Origin: DMER64 sp041652255
GTDB lineage: Bacteria > Bacteroidota > Bacteroidia > Bacteroidales > UBA932
Assembly: GCA_041652255.1 (NCBI GenBank)
Contig: JBAZHT010000042.1
Span: forward strand, 1 to 15,663
DNA: 15,663 bases
Direction of reading: 5' to 3'
The position numbers and the translations under genes were made by a program. Positions within the stretch are counted from its first letter, which is position 1, and every line of letters begins with the position of its first letter. The notes beneath the pieces are model-generated. The model was not told the DNA's origin. It ran no database searches and was given only the letters and a program-made list of their open reading frames with translations. This document shows positions 1-8,418 of this stretch, one piece after another.

Positions 1-1
1 G

Positions 2-3000
2 ACTGCAGGACCTATGTGGGCCCAAAACGTAAACGTTACAGGAAAGGTTACCGATAATACGGGAGAACCTCTAATGGGCGTCTATGTTTTAGTTCAGGGG
101 ACTTCGCGGGGTGAATCTACAGACCTGGATGGGAATTATTCCATCAATGCCCCTGCTGACGGAACCCTGTTATTCTCATTTATGGGATTTGAGGACGTTA
201 TGGCAGAAATTAACGGCCGTTCCGTAATTGATGTGACCATGAACGTGTCTTCCGTGGCTCTGGAAGAATTGGTCGTAACGGCGCTCGGTATTAAAAAAGA
301 CAGAAAAGCATTAGGCTTCTCTGTAACCGAAGTCGGCGCTGAAGAATTGCTGAAAAACAAGCAAACCAATGTTATTAACTCACTTGCCGGGAAAGTGGCA
401 GGTGTAAACGTTACACAATCCGGGGGTGCTGCCGGTTCGGGATCAACCATCATAATCCGTGGTGGCAACTCGGCCAGTGAAGGCCGCGATAACCAACCTC
501 TGTTTGTTGTTGACGGAATCATATATGATAACTCCACAGTCGTGGGAGGTAATTCCGGAACGGACGGTATGACCAAAACCGCTACTACTTTCAGCAACCG
601 TGTTATGGACATCAACCCCGAAGATATTGAATCCATGTCTGTGCTTAAAGGAGCAGCTGCTGCCGCTTTGTACGGATCACGTGCTGCAGACGGAGTGATA
701 GTCATTACTACCAAGAAAGGAGCCAACGACGGGACCGTAAGGGTTAACGTTGGTTCTAAATACAGTTATTCCTGGGCCAATTCGCTTCCTGAACTTCAGG
801 ATGTATACGGAAGGGGGTACTACAATCAGGCCGGGGTTTTCAGTGATTATACCTATAACTCCTGGGGTCAGAAGATCACAGGGACCGCTTACGACAATGT
901 CGGAAACTTTTTCCGCGGAGGTAATATCTTTGATAACAGCGTGAGCATTTCCGGAGGTAACAAGAACAACAGTTTTTACCTGTCAGCTTCCCGTTACGAC
1001 CAGGAAGGTATTGTCCCCATGACTGGATATGACAAAACGACTCTCCGTTTTAACGGTGAACAAAAATACGGAAAACTGACCGTTGGAGCAAACGTGGCTT
1101 ATACCATATCCAATACGCAAAAGACACTGACAACAGGAGGTCTTTATGGGGGTGGCGGTAACGGAGCCATGACAGCCGTATACGGTTGGGCACGCAGCGA
1201 TGATATGACTCGTTATTTGAACGAAGACGGCACCAAATACAGGATGTTCGCCGAATACCAGGATCTGGCTGCCGACCGTGAAAATCCTTTCTGGATCATT
1301 AATAAAAACAAACTGTCTGACCAAACGCGCCGCTGGACCGGGTCAGTCAACGCCAACTTAGACGTTACCGACTGGTTCAACATTGTGTATCGCGTAGGGC
1401 TTGACACGTATACTTACGATGAATACACGTACATAGCTCCCGGAGGAGCCGTATCTGAAAGGTATCAGAACGGCCGTTTGTCTAAAAGCGACAGGAACTA
1501 CCAGTATTTGTCTTCAAACCTGATGTTGAATTTTCACAAGACATTCGGTGATTTTGACTTCAACCTGCTTTTGGGACAGACTTCGGAAGACACCAAGAAT
1601 ATTCTCCAAACCCACTGGGGATACGACTTTGTAACAGCCGGAACCATTAGTTTTGCAAACATCGCCAATGAGAACAAATTCTTTACCGAAGCTACTACCA
1701 GAAAACGGTTGATTGGAGTGTTTGGTGAGTTTCGTGCTGCTTATAAGAACATTGCCTATCTGACCATAACCGGACGTAATGACTGGTCCTCCACCCTTCC
1801 TATTGAAAACCGTTCGTATTTCTATCCTTCCGTTAGCGGAAGTTTGGTTTTCACCGAATTGATGCCTAAGAACGACATCCTTTCCTTTGGAAAGATACGT
1901 GCCTCCTGGGCACAGGTAGGTAAAGATGCCTCTGCTTATGCCACCAATACCTACATGTGGGCTCCAGGAGCTGTCAGCCCGGGCTTCATTGGCATTGGGA
2001 ATAACTGGACGCGAGGCAATCCGTTCCTCAAACCCGAGATCCAGACCTCATGGGAAGTGGGTGCAGAAATGCGCTTTTTCGGAGGACGTCTAGGCATTGA
2101 TTATACCTATTACAACAGTTTAACCACCAACCAGATCGCAGCACCCCGCCTGGGACAATCCACCGGATACATCTTTATGTCCATCAACTCGGGTTCTGTT
2201 TCCAACAAAGGTATGGAACTGATGATCACTGCTACTCCTGTCGAGACCAAGAACTTCTCCTGGGATCTGACACTTAACCTGTCCGGGAACAGGGGTACTC
2301 TGGGAGAATTCATGGAAGGAGTGGATCTGTTCTACGTAACCGACGTCCAGATTGGCGGAGTAAAAGCGGCTGCTGTTCCCAACGGAGGCTATTTCCTTGG
2401 GATCACGGGGGACTACTGGAAGCGTGAAACACAAATACAAAAAGACGAAGAAGGCAAGGATATAGAAGTTGAAATCCCTGATGGACGATACGTTGTTGAT
2501 GAAACAACAGGTCTGTACAAAACCACCGGCGTGGCAACCAACCTGCTTGGAAATCGCGAACCGGACTTGATTGGCGGTTTGGGGAATACACTTACTTACA
2601 AGAATTTGAGTTTTTCAATCCTTTTTGATATTCGTAAAGGAGGTTTGATCTACAACGGTACTGAGTACTTATTGCTTAACAACGGGTTATCCCCGCAGAC
2701 ACTGGATCGTGAATCTGTCACCGTGGAAGGTGTTTCCAGCACAACAGGAGAACCTGTTTCCTATACCTACAGTGCAGGTCAGATGTATATTGTCAACGGG
2801 GCTGAAAAGAGCGGTGATTATATGATCCAAAGCTACTGGAGCAATTATGCTTCCAATGCCTATAACTTGTTGACAGACACCAACTGGCTGCGTTTGCGCG
2901 CTGTATCTCTTGCCTATAATTTCAAGGGCCTTTTCAACAAACAAAGTTTCATTAAAGGCCTCACAGCGACAGTAACGGGAACCAATCTCTTCCTGTGGAG

Positions 3001-3133
3001 TAATTACAAGGGGATGGATCCTGAAGTCAGCGTTTCAGGTTCCGGTACGGGTGGCTCCGGTTCGTCAGGCATTGACTATTGCGGCGTTCCTGCCACAGCC
3101 GGTTTGTCATTCGGTTTAAACATCACTTTCTAA
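2..3133 (+). CDS. SusC/RagA-family TonB-dependent outer-membrane receptor (5' partial)
   Basis: Outer-membrane beta-barrel that, with its SusD partner, imports a ligand using TonB energy; the substrate cannot be told from sequence. Numbering from the Met at base 14: residues about 8-90 form a carboxypeptidase-regulatory-like domain (VTGKVTDNTGEPLMGV, then STDLDGNYSI). A plug domain at about 95-236 has the hallmarks VVTALGIKKDRKALGF, LAGKVAGVNV, QPLFVVDGI and SMSVLKGAAAAALYGSRAA. The rest is the barrel, ending in a terminal Phe. The reading frame is open to the window edge, and the residues before the Met (TAGP) plus MWAQN look like the end of a signal peptide cleaved after WA. The true start is therefore upstream, outside the window, and the Met at 14 is probably internal. 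The susD-like gene follows after 27 bases, which supports co-transcription. Family assignment is very sure; the substrate is unknown. Confidence 0.95.
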   Translation, partial: TAGPMWAQNVNVTGKVTDNTGEPLMGVYVLVQGTSRGESTDLDGNYSINAPADGTLLFSFMGFEDVMAEINGRSVIDVTMNVSSVALEELVVTALGIKKDRKALGFSVTEVGAEELLKNKQTNVINSLAGKVAGVNVTQSGGAAGSGSTIIIRGGNSASEGRDNQPLFVVDGIIYDNSTVVGGNSGTDGMTKTATTFSNRVMDINPEDIESMSVLKGAAAAALYGSRAADGVIVITTKKGANDGTVRVNVGSKYSYSWANSLPELQDVYGRGYYNQAGVFSDYTYNSWGQKITGTAYDNVGNFFRGGNIFDNSVSISGGNKNNSFYLSASRYDQEGIVPMTGYDKTTLRFNGEQKYGKLTVGANVAYTISNTQKTLTTGGLYGGGGNGAMTAVYGWARSDDMTRYLNEDGTKYRMFAEYQDLAADRENPFWIINKNKLSDQTRRWTGSVNANLDVTDWFNIVYRVGLDTYTYDEYTYIAPGGAVSERYQNGRLSKSDRNYQYLSSNLMLNFHKTFGDFDFNLLLGQTSEDTKNILQTHWGYDFVTAGTISFANIANENKFFTEATTRKRLIGVFGEFRAAYKNIAYLTITGRNDWSSTLPIENRSYFYPSVSGSLVFTELMPKNDILSFGKIRASWAQVGKDASAYATNTYMWAPGAVSPGFIGIGNNWTRGNPFLKPEIQTSWEVGAEMRFFGGRLGIDYTYYNSLTTNQIAAPRLGQSTGYIFMSINSGSVSNKGMELMITATPVETKNFSWDLTLNLSGNRGTLGEFMEGVDLFYVTDVQIGGVKAAAVPNGGYFLGITGDYWKRETQIQKDEEGKDIEVEIPDGRYVVDETTGLYKTTGVATNLLGNREPDLIGGLGNTLTYKNLSFSILFDIRKGGLIYNGTEYLLLNNGLSPQTLDRESVTVEGVSSTTGEPVSYTYSAGQMYIVNGAEKSGDYMIQSYWSNYASNAYNLLTDTNWLRLRAVSLAYNFKGLFNKQSFIKGLTATVTGTNLFLWSNYKGMDPEVSVSGSGTGGSGSSGIDYCGVPATAGLSFGLNITF

Positions 3134-3160
3134 AAACAAACGGATTTAAAAACTAAGATT

Positions 3161-5107
3161 ATGAAAAAGATACTATATATAGCTTTAAGTCTGTTGCTTA
3201 CTTTGGGTATAGCGGGTTGTAACGACTGGTTAGACGTGAACGTAGATCCGGACAACCCCAACAATTCAAGCGCCACCGTGGAAAGCCGTCTCCCCTGGAT
3301 ACAACATTATTATATGTACGCGTGGGGTAATGCCAGCATGCGGGGTGTAACCATTGCCGGTCTTATGACCCAAACAAGCACCACTTCAACAAACGGTTAT
3401 CTTTCTGCATGGAACCCCACCCAGGGAGCAACCACCACCTCATACCAGAACTGGTTTATTGGGGCCGCATGTAACATAGACGATATGATCGCTGCGGCTG
3501 AAAAAACGGGTGCCTATCATTATATTGGAGCCGCTCATGTCATTCATGCCATGGGATTCATGCTTATGGCCGACCTGTATGGGGAAATGCCTTATTCAGA
3601 ACCCCTGGGAAGTAACCCTACCCCCGTATATGATGACGGTCAAACCATTTTTAACGGATGTATGGACCGCATTGATCTGGCTCTGGAATATTTCAACATG
3701 ACCCAGGAAGAAGGTGCTACACCTCTTGCCGCAGGTGACAGCTGGAACCAGGGTGATGTTCAGAAATGGATCAAGCTGTGCTACGGTCTCAAGGCCCGTT
3801 GGCTCAACAAGCTTTCTAAAAAATCCTCTCTGTACGATCCCCAGGCTGTACTGGATGCGCTGGCTAAAGCCCCTCAATCCAACAGCGAAAGCACCATCAT
3901 GAAACACAGTAACGCAGGAGATCAGGACACCAACTTTACCGTTGGCGACCCTTATCAGACCAGTGTTATCTGGGACTGTGCCGCATGGGGAACAACACAA
4001 CGTTATACCAAATGGTATAATGACCTGCACACAAACCTAAGGGGTGCCGGAGTAGTTGATCCGCGAATGAGCAAGGTATTTCCTGCCCGCATGAGCAAGA
4101 TCCAGGTAACTGATGCAGGAGAGATTCTGAATTACGAATGGAGCCGTGATGAAGGCGTAGACGTAATGTACGGATCCAGGAGAATATATGGAGCCCTTCT
4201 CAATGCAAGCGTAGCTTCTTCAAACGTTGCCAAAAACTATACCATAACCAACGCTCAGGATAAGGCTCAGGTTTTAGCATTCTTTGACCAGGAAGGATTC
4301 CCTTATACGGTTAGCGGTGATGTGGTAAGCGTTACCTACCCAAAAGGTTGTTTGTACATCAACACCAATGATTACAAACAGGTTATGGACCTGAATTACG
4401 TGAATATGAGAGCCCTGGCTGTTTCACAGACCGGCGGACGTGCGGAAAATGATATGTATTACTACCCCAGTTCTGCGTTTAATACAGTTGCCGGCACCGG
4501 TTCTTTCTGGGCGCGTCCCGACTCCGATTCGGACATCCTCACTTATCACGAAATGTGTTTCATTAAGGCCGAGGCTAACATGCGTTTGGGCAACTCCGCA
4601 GCCGCCTACACTGCTTATATGGATGGGATCAGGGCCAGTTTCGCACGTATGCAATCCAAGTTGCAAGACTGGTCTGCTACAGGCACAGCCAATCCCGACC
4701 AGCAACCTATGAACCAGGCCACTATTGATGCGTATATGGCCAGTGGAGCCGTAGCACAAAATGCCGGGGAACTGACCATGGCCGATATTATGTTGCAAAA
4801 AGTCATTGCTTTGGGTATCCATGTGGAAACATGGAACGATATGCGTCGTTTCAATTATGGAGCCGGAAACATCGGCAATTTCGGACAGGTTTATGTGAAC
4901 TACGTAAGACCTGCTGAATTTACAGCGACCAACAAAATCCCGGGAACATCTCCCACACAGGAAAATTACTGGTTCCGCCGTTACAGCCAATGTTCACACG
5001 AAACCAACTACAACAAAGACAATGTGGAACTTTCAAACCCGCTTGCCCTGACTTACGCGAACGGGCCTATATGGAGTGATCCGGTATGGTGGGATAAAGC
5101 TGAATAA
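3161..5107 (+). CDS. SusD/RagB-family outer-membrane lipoprotein (SusD-like_2 type)
   Basis: Surface ligand-binding lipoprotein that caps the SusC barrel encoded just upstream. The 648-residue product starts with a lipoprotein signal peptide (MKKILYIALSLLLTLGIAGC) with the lipidated Cys at position 20. The following N-D-W-L-D carries acidic residues near the Cys, in keeping with surface export signals known in Bacteroidota. The motif LDVNVDPDNPNN right after the Cys is typical of the SusD-like_2 subgroup. LYGEMPYSEPL (about 139-149) matches the conserved 'D-x-YG-x-x-PYSE' region of SusD proteins, and ETWNDMRRFNYG (about 556-567) matches the conserved C-terminal 'W-x-D-x-RR' region. The family folds as TPR-like helices. 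A strong intrinsic terminator lies immediately downstream. What the protein binds is unknown; no glycan-degrading enzyme is encoded nearby to hint at it. Confidence 0.93.
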   Translation: MKKILYIALSLLLTLGIAGCNDWLDVNVDPDNPNNSSATVESRLPWIQHYYMYAWGNASMRGVTIAGLMTQTSTTSTNGYLSAWNPTQGATTTSYQNWFIGAACNIDDMIAAAEKTGAYHYIGAAHVIHAMGFMLMADLYGEMPYSEPLGSNPTPVYDDGQTIFNGCMDRIDLALEYFNMTQEEGATPLAAGDSWNQGDVQKWIKLCYGLKARWLNKLSKKSSLYDPQAVLDALAKAPQSNSESTIMKHSNAGDQDTNFTVGDPYQTSVIWDCAAWGTTQRYTKWYNDLHTNLRGAGVVDPRMSKVFPARMSKIQVTDAGEILNYEWSRDEGVDVMYGSRRIYGALLNASVASSNVAKNYTITNAQDKAQVLAFFDQEGFPYTVSGDVVSVTYPKGCLYINTNDYKQVMDLNYVNMRALAVSQTGGRAENDMYYYPSSAFNTVAGTGSFWARPDSDSDILTYHEMCFIKAEANMRLGNSAAAYTAYMDGIRASFARMQSKLQDWSATGTANPDQQPMNQATIDAYMASGAVAQNAGELTMADIMLQKVIALGIHVETWNDMRRFNYGAGNIGNFGQVYVNYVRPAEFTATNKIPGTSPTQENYWFRRYSQCSHETNYNKDNVELSNPLALTYANGPIWSDPVWWDKAE

Positions 5108-5129
5108 TTATTCGTAATACTTTATGAAC

Positions 5130-5165
5130 AGAGCGGTCAGAACAGGCCGCTCTTTTTTCCTTTTT
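5130..5165 (+). terminator. Rho-independent terminator after the susD-like gene
   Basis: The arms GAGCGGTC (5131-5138) and GGCCGCTC (5145-5152) pair over 8 positions with one G-T wobble, and A5130-T5153 can extend the stem. The loop is 6 bases. A T6 run, CC and T5 follow. It starts 22 bases after the susD-like stop codon and ends directly at the ATG of the next gene. It should cut or attenuate transcription between the SusCD pair and the two downstream genes. Confidence 0.85.
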
Positions 5166-6917
5166 ATGGAGCTCCTTTCCAAATATTCAAAAATCTTAAT
5201 TCCCGTTTTACTGGGAACAGGAGTATTCCTGTTTTTCTTCTTCCTCGCTCCAGGTCTAATTTGGTTCCAGGAGCAAAATTATCTGTTTCTTTATACTAAA
5301 GACTTTTTTCTGGATCATGTGATGCATCCGGGAGGTCTGGCTTCATATGCCGGCGCATTTTTAACACAATTTTATATTTTTGCCTGGTCCGGAGCATTGA
5401 TACAGGCATTTCTTATTGTTCTGTTGCAACAAAGCGTCAGCAGACTGATGGAAAAAACCGGAGTTAATAATTCCTTTCAGATTCTGTCGCTTATACCTGC
5501 TTTGTTACTCTGGCGTTTTTCATGTGACCAGAATTACATAAACGGAGCCATAATTGCTTTGCTCATATCCCTGTCTGGTGTTCTGTTCATGGTTGAGAGA
5601 CGAAATAAAAAAGGATATCTGTTACATACTGTGATCCTTTCCATAATATTGTACATGATTGCCGGTGGATCGTTTTTACTCTATCTGGCTTTTATCCTAT
5701 ATTTTGAATTCCGCAATAAAGGAAAAAATTACAAGCATAAAAAATCGATCATCCTGGTGACCTCAGCACTGCTTCTGGCAGCATGCCTGCCTGTGACAGC
5801 CTCTGTTTTTTCCCCGTATCCCCTACAACAACTTTTCCTGGGAATTGATTTTTACAGATACCCAAACGAAAATTTTTACTTACAATATGCTGCGTGGTTC
5901 GTGATTATTGGAACAGTGGACCTGGCAGCCCGAATTCCTTTCAATAATAATAAAAATGGGCTATACCGCATTGTTTATATCTTTCTTATTGTTCTGATTC
6001 CATTTAGCGGATTTCTTTTTCTGCGTAAAGCCGTTAATCCAGCCCTGGAAGAAGCGTTGGAATACGATCATCTTGCCTGGGATCAACAATGGGATAAAAT
6101 AATCCGGAAAGCCGGCAAAAAACCGCCTTCTACCTCAATGTCCATGACCTGTCTGAACCTGGCATTGGTTAAATCAGGAAAATCAGGGGATTTACTGTTT
6201 AATTATTTTCAAAAGGGAACAGAAGGGCTGTTTCCGGAATTTGGGGGAGATTTTACCTCACCACTCACTACGGCTGAAGTGTTTTATCACCTGGGGTTGA
6301 TTAACGAAGCACAACATTATGTATTCGAGGCCATGGAAGCCATTCCTAACCACCGCAAAAGCGCCAGATGTCTACAACGTCTTGCCCAGACAAACCTTAT
6401 AAATGAACAATATAATGTGGCACAAAAATACCTGGGCCTTTTGCATAAAACATTATTCTACAGGCACTGGTCCCGTAAGGCTACTTATGAGAACCATCCC
6501 GAATGGAACACTTTACAAGAATTCCGTCTCCCGGAAGACAGGATTTTCAGTTCGACCAATATGTCAACCGTATTGAAGGATCTGACAATTCATAATCAGA
6601 AAAACAAAACCGCTTTCCAATACCTGATGGCATACACCCTTCTGAATAAAGATTGGGAAAAGGCCGCTGAATATTTTACACTGGGTCAGCAACATTACTC
6701 TCTTATTCCCTGGGCCTATCAGCAGGCCCTGGCTTTTGAATGGTTTCAGAAAACAGGGAAAATCAACGAATCTCCGTGGGATTTGGATGAAAACATAAAA
6801 AAAGGATTGAAGGATTTCATGAACACCATGTTGCTTACTTCGGAAAAACAGGCTCATACGGTTTTGGAAAAATTATACAGGTATACGTATTGGTATTACC
6901 TGTATTTCATATTTTAG
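5166..6917 (+). CDS. Polytopic inner-membrane protein with helical-repeat C-terminal half, DUF6057-like
   Basis: No enzymatic role can be read from the sequence. The N-terminal half, to about residue 285, holds roughly eight or nine hydrophobic segments, for example KILIPVLLGTGVFLFFFF near the start, SIILYMIAGGSFLLYLAF near 165, and IVYIFLIVLIPFSGFLFL just before the soluble part. The remaining roughly 300 residues are soluble and helix-rich, with TPR-like stretches (NEAQHYVFEAMEAIPNHRKS; EQYNVAQKYLGLL). I recognise the layout as that of DUF6057 proteins, from memory of the family and not from a search. Start choice: an in-frame ATG at 5124 exists, but it lies just before the terminator stem, so codons 1-14 from it would encode the hairpin and T tract. 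The ATG at 5166 gives a 583-residue protein with a short polar start and is preferred. The CxxCH-propeller lipoprotein gene follows after 4 bases, which suggests that the two are co-expressed. Confidence 0.72.
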   Translation: MELLSKYSKILIPVLLGTGVFLFFFFLAPGLIWFQEQNYLFLYTKDFFLDHVMHPGGLASYAGAFLTQFYIFAWSGALIQAFLIVLLQQSVSRLMEKTGVNNSFQILSLIPALLLWRFSCDQNYINGAIIALLISLSGVLFMVERRNKKGYLLHTVILSIILYMIAGGSFLLYLAFILYFEFRNKGKNYKHKKSIILVTSALLLAACLPVTASVFSPYPLQQLFLGIDFYRYPNENFYLQYAAWFVIIGTVDLAARIPFNNNKNGLYRIVYIFLIVLIPFSGFLFLRKAVNPALEEALEYDHLAWDQQWDKIIRKAGKKPPSTSMSMTCLNLALVKSGKSGDLLFNYFQKGTEGLFPEFGGDFTSPLTTAEVFYHLGLINEAQHYVFEAMEAIPNHRKSARCLQRLAQTNLINEQYNVAQKYLGLLHKTLFYRHWSRKATYENHPEWNTLQEFRLPEDRIFSSTNMSTVLKDLTIHNQKNKTAFQYLMAYTLLNKDWEKAAEYFTLGQQHYSLIPWAYQQALAFEWFQKTGKINESPWDLDENIKKGLKDFMNTMLLTSEKQAHTVLEKLYRYTYWYYLYFIF

Positions 6918-6921
6918 TCTC

Positions 6922-8418
6922 ATGAAACGTAACTTTTGTCTATCCATTATATTGTTCTCCCTGCAAATTGTTACGGGATGCATTCCCAATGCAGAAAACC
7001 CCGTTACCTTAGATGGTATCCCAAAAATTTTTCCCGATTACACAAAAGTTACGATTCCCGCCACAATAGCTCCCCTGAACTTTACCCCTGAGGATAGTTC
7101 TTTTACAGCCGTAATTGCCGAGTTTTCAGGACCCCGGGGCACTTCCTTCCGGGAAAAAGGCAAAAAAAACATTGCCATTTCAAAAGCCAGGTGGGCACAA
7201 TTGTTACAAGCCAACAAAGGAGACAGCATTTGTGTAAAACTTAGCATCCTGAAAGAAGACACGTGGATACAATACGCCCCTTTTCCCATATATATCAGCG
7301 AACATCCAATTGATCACGGTCTGGTCTACCGCCTGATTGCCCCCGGCTATGAACTTTATAGCAGAATGGGTATCTACCAGAGGAATTTGCAATCATACAA
7401 GCAAAAGACAATCCTGGTAAATACGCTGCTTCCCGAAACCTGTATAAATTGTCATTCGGTAAATCGCGGTGATCCGGATTTTTTTAACCTGCACCTGAGA
7501 GGACCACAGGCGGGAACCATTATCTTAAAAGACGGGGTTATGGAAGTCTACAATACAAAAACTCCGGAAACACTTTCCAACTGTGTATATCCTTACTGGC
7601 ATTCATCCGGGCGTTTTATTGCATACTCTGTCAACACCACACGTCAAATGTTCCCTATGGATCCCGGGCAAAGAATTGAAGTTTACGACACAGCCTCGGA
7701 TATTGTAGTTTTTGATACAGAAGAAAACCGTCTCATCTCTTCCAGACACCTTACCACAGAGGATTTTGAAACATTTCCTGTTTTTTCTCCGAATGGAAAA
7801 ACGCTTTTTTTCTGTGTTGCCGATCAAAAAAAAATGCCGCAAGACTATAAAGAGGTCCGTTATGCTTTATGCAGCATTGCTTTTGATCCGGAAACCGCAA
7901 CTTTCGGAACGAAGGTGGACACCCTTTTACATGCCCCTCTGATCCATAAAAGCCTGACTTTCCCAAGACCTTCCTATGACGGGAATTTTCTGATATTCAC
8001 CCTGGCTGATTACGGGACATTTCCCATTTGGCACCAGGAAGCCGATCTGGGACTTATGGACCTGAAAACCGGGGAATGGCACCTGATGGAGGGAATTAAC
8101 AGCCCCGGGGTGGATAGTTATCACAGCTGGAGCAGTAATTCACGCTGGATCGTTTTTTCCAGTCGCCGGGGAGACGGATTGTATACGCGTTTGTATTTCG
8201 CTTCCATAGATGAAGACGGGAACACCGGAAAACCTTTTTTACTTCCTCAAAAACATCCCGTAAGTTATTATTCAGAAACCCTTTTTTCATTCAATGTTCC
8301 CGAATTCATTACAGCTCCTGTGGATATGACCATGAGAAAAGTCGCAAAAAAAACCGCCCACAAAACCAATATGCAATGGGGCGGTCTGAAAGAAAGAGTG
8401 CAACCTATTGCGCCGTAA
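6922..8418 (+). CDS. Lipoprotein with CxxCH (heme c-like) motif and PD40/TolB-like beta-propeller
   Basis: Exported lipoprotein of 498 residues; its molecular role is unknown. The signal peptide ends in the lipobox IVTGC (Cys20). An N-terminal beta-rich domain (about 25-165) includes IFPDYTKVTIPATIAPLNF, a stretch I associate with this Bacteroidota family. It is followed by CINCH at 174-178, the consensus for covalent heme c attachment. PD40-like propeller blades follow: YWHSSGRFIAYSVN, FPVFSPNGKTLFF, FPRPSYDGNFLIFTLAD and HSWSSNSRWIVFSSRRGDG. A Met in RQMFPM, after the first blade, is a candidate second axial ligand (inference). The gene lies 4 bases after the DUF6057-like gene. Its 3' end overlaps the convergent small secreted protein gene by 14 bases and contains that operon's probable terminator. 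Alternatively, the two cysteines could hold a metal or form a disulfide instead of binding heme. Confidence 0.8.
   Translation: MKRNFCLSIILFSLQIVTGCIPNAENPVTLDGIPKIFPDYTKVTIPATIAPLNFTPEDSSFTAVIAEFSGPRGTSFREKGKKNIAISKARWAQLLQANKGDSICVKLSILKEDTWIQYAPFPIYISEHPIDHGLVYRLIAPGYELYSRMGIYQRNLQSYKQKTILVNTLLPETCINCHSVNRGDPDFFNLHLRGPQAGTIILKDGVMEVYNTKTPETLSNCVYPYWHSSGRFIAYSVNTTRQMFPMDPGQRIEVYDTASDIVVFDTEENRLISSRHLTTEDFETFPVFSPNGKTLFFCVADQKKMPQDYKEVRYALCSIAFDPETATFGTKVDTLLHAPLIHKSLTFPRPSYDGNFLIFTLADYGTFPIWHQEADLGLMDLKTGEWHLMEGINSPGVDSYHSWSSNSRWIVFSSRRGDGLYTRLYFASIDEDGNTGKPFLLPQKHPVSYYSETLFSFNVPEFITAPVDMTMRKVAKKTAHKTNMQWGGLKERVQPIAP
8346..8385 (-). terminator. Rho-independent terminator of the minus-strand operon, inside the opposing CDS
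   Basis: Read on the minus strand, ACCGCCC (8385-8379) pairs perfectly with GGGCGGT (8359-8353) across a 19-base loop. The stem runs into a T8 tract (8353-8346, the first T belonging to the stem). It starts about 20 bases after the stop codon of the last minus-strand gene (8405). It lies within the last 25 codons of the convergent propeller lipoprotein gene. The loop is rather long, which lowers certainty. Confidence 0.6.

Noticed and set aside
136..726. Minus-strand open frame of 196 codons opposite the SusC plug region
   Set aside because: It lies fully antisense to strongly conserved SusC domains, has no recognisable domain, and its composition fits a shadow of the coding strand.
4424..4990. 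Minus-strand open frame of 188 codons opposite the susD-like gene
   Set aside because: It is antisense to the conserved SusD C-terminal region, with no signal peptide or known motif; it is best explained as a by-product of the real gene.
5115..5125. Possible -7 promoter element for the DUF6057-like gene just before the terminator
   Set aside because: TACTTTAT matches TAnnTTTG only partly, and no -33 element is seen at proper spacing.
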